A stretch of 64,000 nucleotides of DNA from Bdellovibrio bacteriovorus (GCF_001592745.1 NZ_LUKD01000009.1:1-64000), one strand, 5' to 3'. Counted from the first letter of the stretch, positions 9,208-18,102 are shown. Program-made: numbers and translations. Notes: generated from the sequence alone by a model not told the origin.

Positions 9208-9759
9208 CTATGTCACGACTGAATGGGTTATTTTGCTCAGTTTTTCCACCACGCGACCGGGGCCGATAAGTACATTTGAGCCTACAACTACTCCGCCACA
9301 CGCTATAGCGCCTTGGCTCATATGCGAAAAATCACCTATTTCGCAGTCATGGTCGATTATCGCGCCGGTATTGACGATGACGCCACGTCCGACCTTTGAA
9401 CTTGCCCCTAGAAACGATTTCGCTCCAATCAGGGTGCCAGCTCCCACGGAAGCGGTTGGTGACAGGCATGCCGTTGGATGGGCGATCCAAGGTAGGGTGT
9501 GGTTGTTGTCCTCAAGGATTTTGTACCACAGTCGGCGTTTTTCATTATCGCCAATGGCTACGAAAGCTGACTTTACAGATGGAAACTTTGCGTAAAGATT
9601 CGTTAAAGAGTTAAACACCGGACACCCGAGAAACTCACTGCTTTTCGGAACTTCATCAATGTATCCTACGATGTCCCATCGTTGTGTTGCGACTAGTGCA
9701 TCTGTGACGACTTTCGAGTGTCCCCCGCAGCCGACAATAAAAATTTGCTTGTTCATCAT
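9208..9759 (-). CDS. PglD/NeuD-like sugar O- or N-acetyltransferase (left-handed beta-helix)
   Basis: This 183-residue protein has a short Rossmann-like N-terminal half (FIVGCGGHSKVVTDAL) that binds the UDP-sugar. A hexapeptide-repeat half follows (SVGAGTLIGAKSFLGASSKVG, GAIIDHDCEIGDFSHM). PglD makes UDP-diNAc-bacillosamine and NeuD acetylates sialic acid; the two cannot be told apart by eye. No aminotransferase of the PglE/LegC kind lies in the window, so the acceptor is unknown. It is the first gene of the minus-strand trio, divergent from the WbpM-like gene. Confidence 0.8.
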   Translation of the reverse strand: MMNKQIFIVGCGGHSKVVTDALVATQRWDIVGYIDEVPKSSEFLGCPVFNSLTNLYAKFPSVKSAFVAIGDNEKRRLWYKILEDNNHTLPWIAHPTACLSPTASVGAGTLIGAKSFLGASSKVGRGVIVNTGAIIDHDCEIGDFSHMSQGAIACGGVVVGSNVLIGPGRVVEKLSKITHSVVT

Positions 9760-9892
9760 GATCCCTCAGCGAGAAAAGACTACATGCTGCTTAGAGTATG
9801 CGTCAATATGGGAACGGTGATGTGCGGGCTTGTTGATGTGCATCTTTCCCTATGTCATGATGGCGTATTCACTGTACAAGGGTCAATTTACG

Positions 9893-11764
9893 ATGTTTCT
9901 TAAAATTGCAGCGCTTCCCAGGAAAACTAAAATTCTGATCATGCTTTTATGTGACGTTGTGCTGCTTCCGCTGGCTCTCTATTCGGCGATATCTTTAAGA
10001 TTTGGTACGTTTTACCCGGTGGTGTCATCCTACTATTGGCTGTTCTTCTTGCTTCCCTTTCTTACTGTTCCTATTTTTATTCGTGTCGGTCTTTATCGAG
10101 CAGTGATTCGATATATGGATGACAAAATCATTGCCACAGTTTTTTACGGTGTGACCCTGTCTGTATTTATGCTGACCGCTGCGGTAGTTATGGGCCGTGT
10201 AGAAGGTCTTCCGCGCTCGTCCATTGTAATTTATTGGATCATCGCAATAGCGTACATCGCTTCTAGCCGTTTTATGGCTCGCGGAGTTTTACGTTCACTC
10301 GAAAGACGAACGGACCGACGCCAGAAAGTGGCGATTTACGGGGCGGGAAGATCTGGTCTTCAGACAGCACTGGCTTTGATGTCGAGCCCGGAATTTTCTC
10401 CTGTCGCTTTTTTCGATGATAATGAAGATTTGCACGGAACTAATGTCGCCGGGATTCGTGTCTTCAACCCCGCCGATGCACTTAAAATTATGGCCGAGAG
10501 GGACTGCTTTCAGTTGCTTATTGCCATGCCTTCTGCGACTCGTTCACGACGTCGTGAGGTGATCCAGAAATTTGAAGGAAAAGATATTCAACTAAAGACG
10601 CTTCCAGGTATGGGTGAATTGGTAGATGGTCGCGTTCGCATCGAGGATATTAGGGAAGTGGGCGTTGAGGACTTACTGGGAAGAGATCCAGTGCCGCCGT
10701 ATTCGGATCTGCTGTCGGCTTGTATCAAAGAAAGAGTTGTCTTAGTCACCGGCGCTGGAGGATCCATTGGTTCTGAGCTTTGCAGACAGATTGCTATAAA
10801 CTCTCCGTTGTCGTTGGTGCTTTTCGAACAAAGTGAGTTTGCCCTTTATAAGATGGAGCAGGAGCTGCACAGGCATCATCCATTTTTAAAAGTTTACTCT
10901 GTTCTAGGTGACGTGCTGAATCGTGAGCACTTAGACAGAGTGATGAAAAAGTATAAGGTTAACACTGTTTATCATGCTGCTGCCTATAAGCATGTCCCTC
11001 TTGTTGAAAGTAATATCATCGCCGGTGTCCTGAATAATGCCTTTGGTACTTGGAACGCTGTCTCGGCCGCTATTAGTTCACATGTTGAAAATTTTGTTCT
11101 AATTTCAACAGACAAAGCGGTCCGCCCGACAAACGTGATGGGAGCGACAAAGAGGCTGGCCGAGTTGATTCTTCAAGCAATTTCAGAAAGCGGTTCTTCG
11201 AAAACTCGAGTAACGATGGTCCGCTTCGGTAACGTCTTGGGTTCTTCCGGTTCTGTTGTTCCTCTTTTCAAAGAACAAATTCGCGCCGGCGGTCCCGTAA
11301 CCGTAACTCATCCAGATGTGACGAGATATTTCATGACCATCCCTGAAGCCGCCCAGCTTGTTTTGCAAGCCGGAGCCATGGGGAAGGGGGGGGATGTCTT
11401 TGTCCTTGATATGGGCGAACCTGTAAAAATCGCTGATCTCGCACGAAAAATGATCGAACTCAGTGGTCTTGAGGTCCGAGATCCCGCAACAGGCCAGGGT
11501 GATATCTCCATCGAGTACGTGGGAATGAGACCTGGCGAAAAGCTCTACGAAGAGCTTTTAATTGGTGAGAACGTCGAGGGCACACATCACCCTCGCATCA
11601 TGCGCGCAGTGGAAGGCATGATAGAATCCGTGATCCTATTTCCTAAGCTTGAAAAAATGAAACAAGCTTGCACTGCCGGAGACGTAGAGACTGTCAAAGC
11701 TTTACTGATAGAACTAGTTCAAGAATATCAGCCGATGATCGAAACGGGTGAAAAGGTTCATTAG
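9893..11764 (+). CDS. Membrane-anchored nucleotide-sugar 4,6-dehydratase (WbpM/PglF/CapD family)
   Basis: This is a long protein of the family: about four hydrophobic segments, a CoA-binding-like Rossmann domain (KVAIYGAGRSGLQTALAL), then the catalytic SDR domain with VLVTGAGGSIGSELCRQ, STDKAVRPTNVMGATK and MRPGEKLYEELL. The MxxxK in place of YxxxK is the SMK triad described for WbpM. It makes UDP-4-keto-6-deoxy-D-GlcNAc, the precursor of QuiNAc, bacillosamine and related sugars. I chose ATG 9893, after AAGGG, because the upstream in-frame starts (back to TTG 9830) add residues that do not resemble the family N-terminus. The stop overlaps that of the convergent neighbour. Confidence 0.88.
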   Translation: MFLKIAALPRKTKILIMLLCDVVLLPLALYSAISLRFGTFYPVVSSYYWLFFLLPFLTVPIFIRVGLYRAVIRYMDDKIIATVFYGVTLSVFMLTAAVVMGRVEGLPRSSIVIYWIIAIAYIASSRFMARGVLRSLERRTDRRQKVAIYGAGRSGLQTALALMSSPEFSPVAFFDDNEDLHGTNVAGIRVFNPADALKIMAERDCFQLLIAMPSATRSRRREVIQKFEGKDIQLKTLPGMGELVDGRVRIEDIREVGVEDLLGRDPVPPYSDLLSACIKERVVLVTGAGGSIGSELCRQIAINSPLSLVLFEQSEFALYKMEQELHRHHPFLKVYSVLGDVLNREHLDRVMKKYKVNTVYHAAAYKHVPLVESNIIAGVLNNAFGTWNAVSAAISSHVENFVLISTDKAVRPTNVMGATKRLAELILQAISESGSSKTRVTMVRFGNVLGSSGSVVPLFKEQIRAGGPVTVTHPDVTRYFMTIPEAAQLVLQAGAMGKGGDVFVLDMGEPVKIADLARKMIELSGLEVRDPATGQGDISIEYVGMRPGEKLYEELLIGENVEGTHHPRIMRAVEGMIESVILFPKLEKMKQACTAGDVETVKALLIELVQEYQPMIETGEKVH

Positions 11765-12222
11765 AATCTTACCCGCACCCCAATGCCGACGTCCAAATCG
11801 ACATCCGTTTTGGGCGCTAGATCCAGGGCTGCAGAAACCTCACCAAATACTTCTAAATTTGGATTGTTGAAATTATACAGAAGACCCAAGGGGGCTCGTG
11901 GCCCGATCGCGATGTCGCCGTCATATTTGCCGTCTTGGATGGTGATAATTCGTACTCCCAATCCGTAATACATTTCCAAGGGGCCTTCGGAAGTGCTAAA
12001 AGTCCGAGCCCGATCCCACAAATAGGTTCCGTGAATGTGCAATCCTTCATAATGACTTGAAGAGAAAGCAAGCGCTCCTTCAAGAGAATGGCTGTTGTCT
12101 AATCCGACGCGCCCTGAAACTCCCGTCGGGTCGCCTATCACGATGCCAATCCCTGCATCGGCGTAAGCTTTATAGGTTAGAAACGTCGTTAGTAGCACAA
12201 GTAGAACAAAGAACTTCATCAT
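11761..12222 (-). CDS. Small secreted protein, probable beta-rich outer-membrane protein
   Basis: About 153 residues with a Sec signal peptide (hydrophobic core VLLVLLTTFLTYKAYA, then DAG). The mature part is made of alternating short strands with glycine turns (GIGIVIGDPTGVSGRVGL, YYGLGVRI, VGIGVRVRF) and ends in phenylalanine, as many outer-membrane beta-barrels do. I do not recognise a named family. The start is set at the ATG-ATG pair because GGAGG lies 8 bases upstream; a GTG at 12237 lies inside that ribosome site. No functional link to its neighbours is visible. Confidence 0.7.
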   Translation of the reverse strand: MMKFFVLLVLLTTFLTYKAYADAGIGIVIGDPTGVSGRVGLDNSHSLEGALAFSSSHYEGLHIHGTYLWDRARTFSTSEGPLEMYYGLGVRIITIQDGKYDGDIAIGPRAPLGLLYNFNNPNLEVFGEVSAALDLAPKTDVDLDVGIGVRVRF

Positions 12223-12359
12223 GATGTTCGCCTCCACATCTCCTATTATGCCAAAAACGTGGAAAGGAGATAGGAAATCTGGCTCTGTGTTTCATACAGA
12301 GTTTTTGACTAGAGATTTGACAAAAAATGAAGAATTTTAATGCTAATTGTTCTTAATGA

Positions 12360-13721
12360 TTACGAGACTTTCTTTCGACGAAAGTAAAATAACAGCACAA
12401 TTCCTAAGCACATCATAGCTGAACCCGAATATTTCCAGATGCGCCCAGGATCTTGATTCACAGACAAAACAGAAGCCTTCACAATCCCACTCGGCCCTTC
12501 CTCAAAACTTGCCTGATAAATATAAAACTTTTTATACTTCAAAGGCTCATTCATTGAAATAAGCGCCTTATTTCCACCATCATAATGAACAGCACTTTGA
12601 TAAGCCATCGCTCTCATCGTGCCCGGATAATCGGTTTTCTTAAATTCGTCGAGTGAGATTTCAAAACCTAAAGGCAATCGACGATTTTGATAGGAAACCA
12701 AATAAACGCGATTTTCAGTGAAGACTTTGACGTAATCATTTAAGAACAAATAACTTTCTTGTCCGTTGTAGCGGACGCGAAGTGAAGGGGAGCTTCCAGG
12801 GACAGGATGATCCAATCGAGTCACATCATATTTTTGCACAGCTTTAGGTAAATAGCGAAGGATGCGAAGTTGCAATCCCATCCATCCGGTTTCAACCAGA
12901 TCCCCTTCTTTAGCAGTACCTTGTTTAAAAGGTTTTGTTTCATCTTTTCCATAAAGCGCGTAGTTCAAAGAGCCTTTTTCAGTGATATTGAAGCGAATCT
13001 CGTTGATGGTGGGGTTGCGATCCCAGAGTCCTCCCAGCGTAATTAAGACGGGACCCACTTGAGCTTCTACTTTTTCGAAAACATTTCTTTGAACTAGCCA
13101 GTCCACTTGACTGACGTTGGGATTTGCCAACTGAAATCGAACCGCCGCACCACTTTGAGGTTGAGGCGAGGCTTCCACCTGAAGTTTGGGAACAGAATAG
13201 GGAATGGATTCTAGAATCTCAAAATTAAGATCGCGGCTCTTAATTAAAACCGGCTTATCCGTCGTGACCGGATTTTTTAAGAAGTTCACTTCCTCGGTAT
13301 AGATCTTTTCATAATCTGAACCGTCAGGGGAGCGATAGACCACGAGGTCTGTGTCCTGCACAGTCACTTCTTTTACGGGGCCGTCTGTCTTTGAAAGACG
13401 AACGGTGCCATCAACTCCAAAAAGCTGGGTCAGTAAAGAGCCATAAATCAAGATGATGATTCCGACGTGAGCAAAGATAAAAGAGGCGTGACGGGGCTTC
13501 CACGGCCAACGGTCGATAATCACGGCGATAAGGCTTATCACCAAAGCGCCCATAGCAATATACATCCAGACGGAAGCATAAACTAAGTTCTTCGCCGTCC
13601 ACGCATCGTACTTCGACTCAACGACAGTGCCGATCGCAATCAACACGGCGATGGAGGCAATGATTAAAACTGCAAGCTCCATCGACGCTAATTTTTTTAT
13701 AACTTTACGATACCAAGGCAT
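12360..13721 (-). CDS. resB: ResB/Ccs1-type cytochrome c biogenesis protein
   Basis: This 453-residue membrane protein has three hydrophobic segments near the N-terminus (residues about 15-35, 50-70 and 82-102), a long periplasmic domain, and one final membrane segment before FYFRRKK. This is the ResB layout. In System II cytochrome c maturation, ResB works with ResC/CcsA to deliver and attach haem outside the cytoplasmic membrane. Its start codon shares a base with the nrfA stop, so it is translationally coupled to the nitrite reductase it probably helps to haeminate. No ResC/CcsA gene is in the window, so the partner must lie elsewhere or be dispensable. Confidence 0.83.
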   Translation of the reverse strand: MPWYRKVIKKLASMELAVLIIASIAVLIAIGTVVESKYDAWTAKNLVYASVWMYIAMGALVISLIAVIIDRWPWKPRHASFIFAHVGIIILIYGSLLTQLFGVDGTVRLSKTDGPVKEVTVQDTDLVVYRSPDGSDYEKIYTEEVNFLKNPVTTDKPVLIKSRDLNFEILESIPYSVPKLQVEASPQPQSGAAVRFQLANPNVSQVDWLVQRNVFEKVEAQVGPVLITLGGLWDRNPTINEIRFNITEKGSLNYALYGKDETKPFKQGTAKEGDLVETGWMGLQLRILRYLPKAVQKYDVTRLDHPVPGSSPSLRVRYNGQESYLFLNDYVKVFTENRVYLVSYQNRRLPLGFEISLDEFKKTDYPGTMRAMAYQSAVHYDGGNKALISMNEPLKYKKFYIYQASFEEGPSGIVKASVLSVNQDPGRIWKYSGSAMMCLGIVLLFYFRRKKVS

Positions 13722-15109
13722 TACTTCGCGGTTTTCAATTCTCTTCTAAGTTCGGCGACAAGCTTCTGACCCTCGCGTACTTTTTCAATTGAAAGACCCA
13801 AGACGCGAGCGGATTCCTGCGGAGCATGGAAGCCCGAAGAGTTTTCGGCCTCCACGAAGTCAAACAAGAACTGAGCTTGCTTTTGTAAATCTCGAGCGTC
13901 AGCCAATTTCTTATTCGGAGTCTTAGTTAAATCAATATCTTTAAATTCTTTAAGATCCTTGATGTAGTCGACCAATGCATCAAACGCGATATTACGAAGC
14001 TCCATATGACGATCTTGAATAGTTTCAGCACGCGCCTTCAACTCGCCCTCAGGAACATTATGGCAAGTCTGGCAGGCTTTATTAATATTCAAAAGAGGAC
14101 TTTGCACATGATGGTTTGTGATCTTCATCGCACCCACGCGCTCATAAGGCATGTGGCAATCTACGCAGGCGACACCGGCACGAGCATGAGTGCCTTGATT
14201 GAACATTTCAAACTCAGGATGTTGGGCTTTTAAAACAGAAGCGCCAGTTTCCGCATGCACCCAATCTTTGTGGCCGTCTTTTTTATAGTACTCCAAAATC
14301 TGATCGGCTTTAAGGCCGTCCGCCCAAGGATAAGTCAGGCGTTTATCTGCCCCTTTAAAATAGTACTCAACGTGACACTGGCCGCACACGAAAGTGCGCA
14401 TTTCCTGACGAGTGGCCATTTTATTCACGTCGTATTCTTTGATACCTTGAGTGGCTTTAAACGCGCGAATACCTTCGATGAAGGCGGGACGAGTCACACG
14501 CAGTGACATTGTTGAAGGGTCATGACAGTCGATGCAAGAGACGGGGTGATTGACAGAATGAACGATCTCTTTATAAGGAATCTTATTCATCTCTTCAAAA
14601 CCCTTCGTGATATCGCCATCACCTAATTTTTTATAAAGCACATAAGTCGAAGCATGACAGTTCAAGCACGTGCCTGGTTGCTTCGTAACATTCTGTCTTT
14701 CCGTAAAAATTTGATCCGAAAGCATGTAAGCGTGTCCGCGTTCTTCGCGGAAGTCTTTTGAGAATGCATAGCCCGCCCACATGATTTTTAATCGCGGATC
14801 TTCATCCAGCTTTTGTTGGGATACGGTATCGCGCGGATCTAGTTCTGTAGGCACGTGAGGAAATGCCTCAGAACCACCGTACTTGGTTCTTCGCATATCG
14901 GCCGTGCGAAGGTAGGAATCATATTGATGAGGAAAGTTCTTTCCCCAGATCGCTGGATCATCCATGTCATCAGTGATTTCAACAACGCGATAGAAGACAT
15001 TTTTCGCTTCCGTTTTGCGCTCAAAGATATTCACTAAAAGAGCCGTCAGTAAGACAGTGGCAATCGCAGCTCCTCCGACAGCTAGAAAAATCCCTTTTGA
15101 TTTTGTCAT
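13721..15109 (-). CDS. nrfA: Ammonia-forming pentahaem cytochrome c nitrite reductase NrfA
   Basis: A 462-residue periplasmic enzyme anchored by an N-terminal hydrophobic segment that reduces nitrite to ammonium with six electrons. Five haem motifs are visible: CLNCH (148-152), CIDCH (192-196), CGQCH (242-246), CVDCH (315-319) and CQTCH (346-350). Family residues around the active site are present: REERGHAYML (about 121-130), the tyrosines after the third motif (VEYYF), and KAQHPEFE at 294-301. The first, catalytic haem has CxxCH rather than the usual CxxCK, so the proximal ligand would be histidine, as in Campylobacter-type NrfA. It is encoded with nrfH upstream and resB downstream, with a 9-base gap to nrfH. 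Confidence 0.95.
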   Translation of the reverse strand: MTKSKGIFLAVGGAAIATVLLTALLVNIFERKTEAKNVFYRVVEITDDMDDPAIWGKNFPHQYDSYLRTADMRRTKYGGSEAFPHVPTELDPRDTVSQQKLDEDPRLKIMWAGYAFSKDFREERGHAYMLSDQIFTERQNVTKQPGTCLNCHASTYVLYKKLGDGDITKGFEEMNKIPYKEIVHSVNHPVSCIDCHDPSTMSLRVTRPAFIEGIRAFKATQGIKEYDVNKMATRQEMRTFVCGQCHVEYYFKGADKRLTYPWADGLKADQILEYYKKDGHKDWVHAETGASVLKAQHPEFEMFNQGTHARAGVACVDCHMPYERVGAMKITNHHVQSPLLNINKACQTCHNVPEGELKARAETIQDRHMELRNIAFDALVDYIKDLKEFKDIDLTKTPNKKLADARDLQKQAQFLFDFVEAENSSGFHAPQESARVLGLSIEKVREGQKLVAELRRELKTAK

Positions 15110-15118
15110 AATGAACTC

Positions 15119-15565
15119 CTATTTCACGTGTCCAACGTTGCGGTGACAATGCAGGCAATTGGTCTCTTCATTGATATTTTTTCCTCCATGATTCATCGCT
15201 TGAACCATGGGCTGATGACAGCTTAAGCATGAGCTTTTAACGACTTTCAGGCTGTGCTCACGAATACGAATGGGATCGGGGAAGTTTTGCAAAGTAAATG
15301 CCGCCGAATGGTTGAAGCCGTTCAAAGCTTTCACCGCGTATTTGCCGACGATGTTGTGCGGAAGGTGGCAGTCATTGCATTTTGCGACGTGGTGATGTGT
15401 GCCTTTAATCCATGAGTCCATATTTTCGTTCATAATATGGCAATTCACGCAGGCCTTGGGATCATCCGACATATAAGAATAACCCTTGGCGTAAATGAAC
15501 GAGTAGCATCCCAGTCCTAGGACGACTCCAAAAAGAATCAAAAATACGACGTTCAGTTTACTCAT
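15119..15565 (-). CDS. nrfH: NrfH tetrahaem quinol dehydrogenase (NapC/NirT family)
   Basis: About 148 residues with one N-terminal membrane anchor and four haem motifs: CVNCH, CNDCH, CLSCH and CLHCH. The first is followed by IMNENMDSWIKGTHHHVAK, characteristic of NrfH, whose methionine next to the first motif serves as haem ligand in known structures. NrfH oxidises menaquinol and passes electrons to NrfA. I start it at ATG 15565, preceded by GGAG; an upstream GTG at 15595 lacks a ribosome site and would add ten residues. It is the first gene of nrfHA-resB. The upstream 200 bases must hold the promoter, but I see no clear FNR box there. Confidence 0.94.
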   Translation of the reverse strand: MSKLNVVFLILFGVVLGLGCYSFIYAKGYSYMSDDPKACVNCHIMNENMDSWIKGTHHHVAKCNDCHLPHNIVGKYAVKALNGFNHSAAFTLQNFPDPIRIREHSLKVVKSSCLSCHQPMVQAMNHGGKNINEETNCLHCHRNVGHVK

Positions 15566-15791
15566 GGGGTTCAATGCTCCTATAAACAAATTCACATCAT
15601 TCTTAATAGGTTTTCAATATGAAAATGTCCTAGGACGGTCTGCAATATGACAGATGTTTGTTAGGAGTTGATTCTCAAATCTAAACACTGAGTTTATTTT
15701 CCTCGACCGACAGAAGTAAATCTTTAACATCCTCTACCTTGGGAGTATTCTTAACTAAGGCCCTTTAGAACATCCTTAGGCAGAGGCTTTC

Positions 15792-16781
15792 ATGAAAATA
15801 TACTCAGACATCACAAAGACCATCGGACAAACTCCACTGATTGAAATGCAAAGAATCGGGAAGGGGCTTCCGGGGCGACTTCTTCTTAAACTTGAATTCT
15901 TCAATCCCCTGGGGTCTGTGAAAGACCGTATTGGTCTTGCGATGATCGAAGATGCTGAGCGCACGGGAAAGCTTAAGCCGGGGATGGAGATCTTAGAGCC
16001 CACTTCCGGGAACACCGGGATCGCCTTGGCCTTTGTTGCCGCAGCGAAAGGATATTCCATCACGCTGGTGATGCCTGAAACAATGTCTCAAGAAAGACGA
16101 ACACTCTTGTTGTTACTTGGTGCAAAAATCATATTGACTCCGGGCCCCCTCGGCATGAAAGGGGCCATCGCAAAATCGATGGAACTTGCAGAAAAAAATC
16201 CCAATGCCTGGACACCTCGACAGTTTGATAACCCGGCAAATCCAGAAATTCATAAGCAAACAACGGCGAATGAAATCTGGAATGACACAGACGGGGGAGT
16301 TGATATCGTCGTGAGCGGTGTCGGAACTTCCGGAACCATTACTGGCGTTGGGCAAGTATTAAAATCGAAAAAGCCTTCAGTAAAAATGATTGCCGTAGAG
16401 CCTGTTGAAAGCCCTGTGCTTTCCGGAGGTAAGCCAGGTCCTCATAAAATCCAAGGGCTCGGCGCCGGATTTGTTCCCAGCGTGATGGATCGATCGATCA
16501 TGGATGGCGTGGAACAAGTGTCGTCTGAAGAATCCATGAAAGTTGCAAGAGAAGTAATAAAAAAGGAAGGTATTCCGGTTGGAATTTCTTCAGGAGCAGC
16601 TATTGCTGCGGGACTTCGCTTGGCGCAAAAGGAAGAAAATCGCGGAAAGAACATCGTCGTGATTGTTCCTAGCTACACAGAAAGATATCTATCGACAATG
16701 CTTGCTGAACAAGAAAGACAAGAAGCGCAGTCGCTTCAAGTTACGACGGTGGATGAAAGCTATTTAAGTCGGGTGAAATAG
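15792..16781 (+). CDS. cysK: Cysteine synthase A
   Basis: This 329-residue PLP enzyme makes cysteine from O-acetylserine and sulfide. Signature segments are present: FFNPLGSVKDRIG with the PLP lysine, EPTSGNTGIALAFVAA (substrate loop), SGVGTSGTITGVGQVLK (phosphate loop) and GISSGAAIAAGLRLA near the C-terminus. Length is normal for the family. It is the first gene of a two-gene plus-strand group; an endonuclease-like gene follows after 3 bases. I found no S-box or T-box leader upstream. Confidence 0.93.
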   Translation: MKIYSDITKTIGQTPLIEMQRIGKGLPGRLLLKLEFFNPLGSVKDRIGLAMIEDAERTGKLKPGMEILEPTSGNTGIALAFVAAAKGYSITLVMPETMSQERRTLLLLLGAKIILTPGPLGMKGAIAKSMELAEKNPNAWTPRQFDNPANPEIHKQTTANEIWNDTDGGVDIVVSGVGTSGTITGVGQVLKSKKPSVKMIAVEPVESPVLSGGKPGPHKIQGLGAGFVPSVMDRSIMDGVEQVSSEESMKVAREVIKKEGIPVGISSGAAIAAGLRLAQKEENRGKNIVVIVPSYTERYLSTMLAEQERQEAQSLQVTTVDESYLSRVK

Positions 16782-16784
16782 AGA

Positions 16785-17576
16785 ATGGTTCCATACATCA
16801 TACCTACGAAAGAAAAAGTCCTTCTGAAAATCGGAGAAGCGCAAAACCTGCCAGCTCCGACTTCAGAGTTCGATATTTTCGTATGGAATGTGTATAAGGG
16901 ACAAAAAGCCCATATCTTTGAAAAAGACTTTCGTAAACTAGGGGAGGGAAAAGACTTTATCCTTCTTCAAGAAGCCTTGGTCGATGATAAAATGCCGAAG
17001 ATCTGGCAACAGGATTTTGCTACTTACGAGTGGCATCTTGCTCAAAGCTTTCACTACAAAAAAGATTTAAGAAGTACGGGTGTTGCTATCGGAGCAAAAC
17101 TTCCACCTGCATCCGTCGATTTTATCCGAGCAAAAACCAGAGAACTCTTCTGGCTAACTCCAAAGCTGACTCTTTTTAATGAATACGATTTCGGCGGAAC
17201 GAAAGCTCTTTTCGTCTGCACACACGTCCTTAACTTCGTTACTCTGAAAGCCTTCACAGCTTCCCTGTATGAAATCGCCGCGAAAATGAGTGAATTCAAA
17301 GGTCCAATTGTTCTCGCGGGTGATTTCAATACCTGGAACGTAAAACGCTATCTGATCATGAAAAGTATTTTCAGAGATTTAAACTTAGAACATTTGGATC
17401 TTGAAAACGACGGACGTCTTTTAAAACTCGATCACGTTTTCGTCAGAGGCTTTGACGTTATCAAAGCGCAAGTGCATCACACGATTATCAGCTCAGATCA
17501 TTTTCCATTAGAGATTCGTTTGAAGGTCGGCGATCCTAATAAACCCACCGATCCGAATCTTATCTTGCAGCCTTAA
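16785..17576 (+). CDS. Endonuclease/exonuclease/phosphatase family protein
   Basis: A 263-residue protein with the EEP-fold landmarks: FVWNVYKG and the metal-binding glutamate in LLQEALVD near residue 66, GPIVLAGDFNTWN with the catalytic Asp/Asn at about residues 178-184, and the final ISSDHFPLEI with the catalytic Asp-His. No signal peptide is visible, so it is probably cytoplasmic. Substrate (DNA, phosphoinositide or other phosphodiester) cannot be told from sequence. It follows cysK by 3 bases and is probably co-transcribed with it, but the pairing has no obvious pathway meaning. Confidence 0.85.
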   Translation: MVPYIIPTKEKVLLKIGEAQNLPAPTSEFDIFVWNVYKGQKAHIFEKDFRKLGEGKDFILLQEALVDDKMPKIWQQDFATYEWHLAQSFHYKKDLRSTGVAIGAKLPPASVDFIRAKTRELFWLTPKLTLFNEYDFGGTKALFVCTHVLNFVTLKAFTASLYEIAAKMSEFKGPIVLAGDFNTWNVKRYLIMKSIFRDLNLEHLDLENDGRLLKLDHVFVRGFDVIKAQVHHTIISSDHFPLEIRLKVGDPNKPTDPNLILQP

Positions 17577-17579
17577 AGA

Positions 17580-18071
17580 CTATTGCTGCTTTGCCCACGC
17601 ATAAACGGAATCAGGCGAAAGACCCAAAGTGCCTTCAAGGTGCCAGTAATTCTTCGGCCATACTTGCTTATTAAACTTCATAGGATGAGTGGGGATATTT
17701 AAAAGCTTCCCGATAAGCTCTGTGCAGTAAAGAGCATCGTCCGACCAAGAATACCAAAAATCAAAAGGAAGACCCATGTAGGGCTTTACTTGTGAAAGGC
17801 GTACGTGTTGTGGGATCTCGATGACTTCCGCGATCACTCCACGGTGTTCAAGGTCTTCCCAAGAAACGATCGCCACACCCTCACCAGGGTAAGCATTCAG
17901 CCACTTGTCGCCGATATCATCAAATTGGATAGCCGTGTGCGCGAATCTACCGCCGGGTTCGTACTGCACCAAACGACCGTGACGATCGTAAAGCTCTAAA
18001 AACGCGATACGAGTTTTTGCAAACGAAGAAGAAACGGCTAGGAAAAGAAGAATGAATAGAGCAAAACGCAT
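17580..18071 (-). CDS. Secreted YiiX/YebB-like (permuted NlpC/P60) amidase or hydrolase
   Basis: About 163 residues with a clear signal peptide (FALFILLFLAVSSSFA). GGRFAHTAIQFDD near the N-terminus of the mature protein and DALYCTELIGKLL near the C-terminus give the His-then-Cys order of the circularly permuted NlpC/P60 papain-like fold seen in YiiX. Members are cysteine amidases or lipid-acting hydrolases in the envelope. The function here is inferred from these two motifs only. The chosen ATG sits 3 bases from a perfect 8-bp hairpin, listed separately. No strong ribosome site is visible. Confidence 0.65.
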   Translation of the reverse strand: MRFALFILLFLAVSSSFAKTRIAFLELYDRHGRLVQYEPGGRFAHTAIQFDDIGDKWLNAYPGEGVAIVSWEDLEHRGVIAEVIEIPQHVRLSQVKPYMGLPFDFWYSWSDDALYCTELIGKLLNIPTHPMKFNKQVWPKNYWHLEGTLGLSPDSVYAWAKQQ

Positions 18072-18074
18072 GCA

Positions 18075-18096
18075 GGGGTTTTCACTCAAAAACCCC
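18075..18096 (-). promoter_or_regulatory. Perfect stem-loop immediately upstream of a start codon
   Basis: GGGGTTTT, a six-base loop and AAAACCCC form a perfect 8-bp stem. It ends 3 bases before the ATG at 18071 and starts about 6 bases past the stop codon of the upstream minus-strand gene. No T-tract follows on either strand, so a simple terminator is unlikely. It may limit translation of the downstream gene or act as a processing or decoupling element. Confidence 0.45.
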
Positions 18097-18102
18097 TTAA
18101 AA

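Noticed and set aside
15668-15685. TTGAT-N4 sequence upstream of cysK/nrfH as an FNR box
   Set aside because: TTGATTCTCAAATC has only the left half-site; the right half does not match ATCAA.
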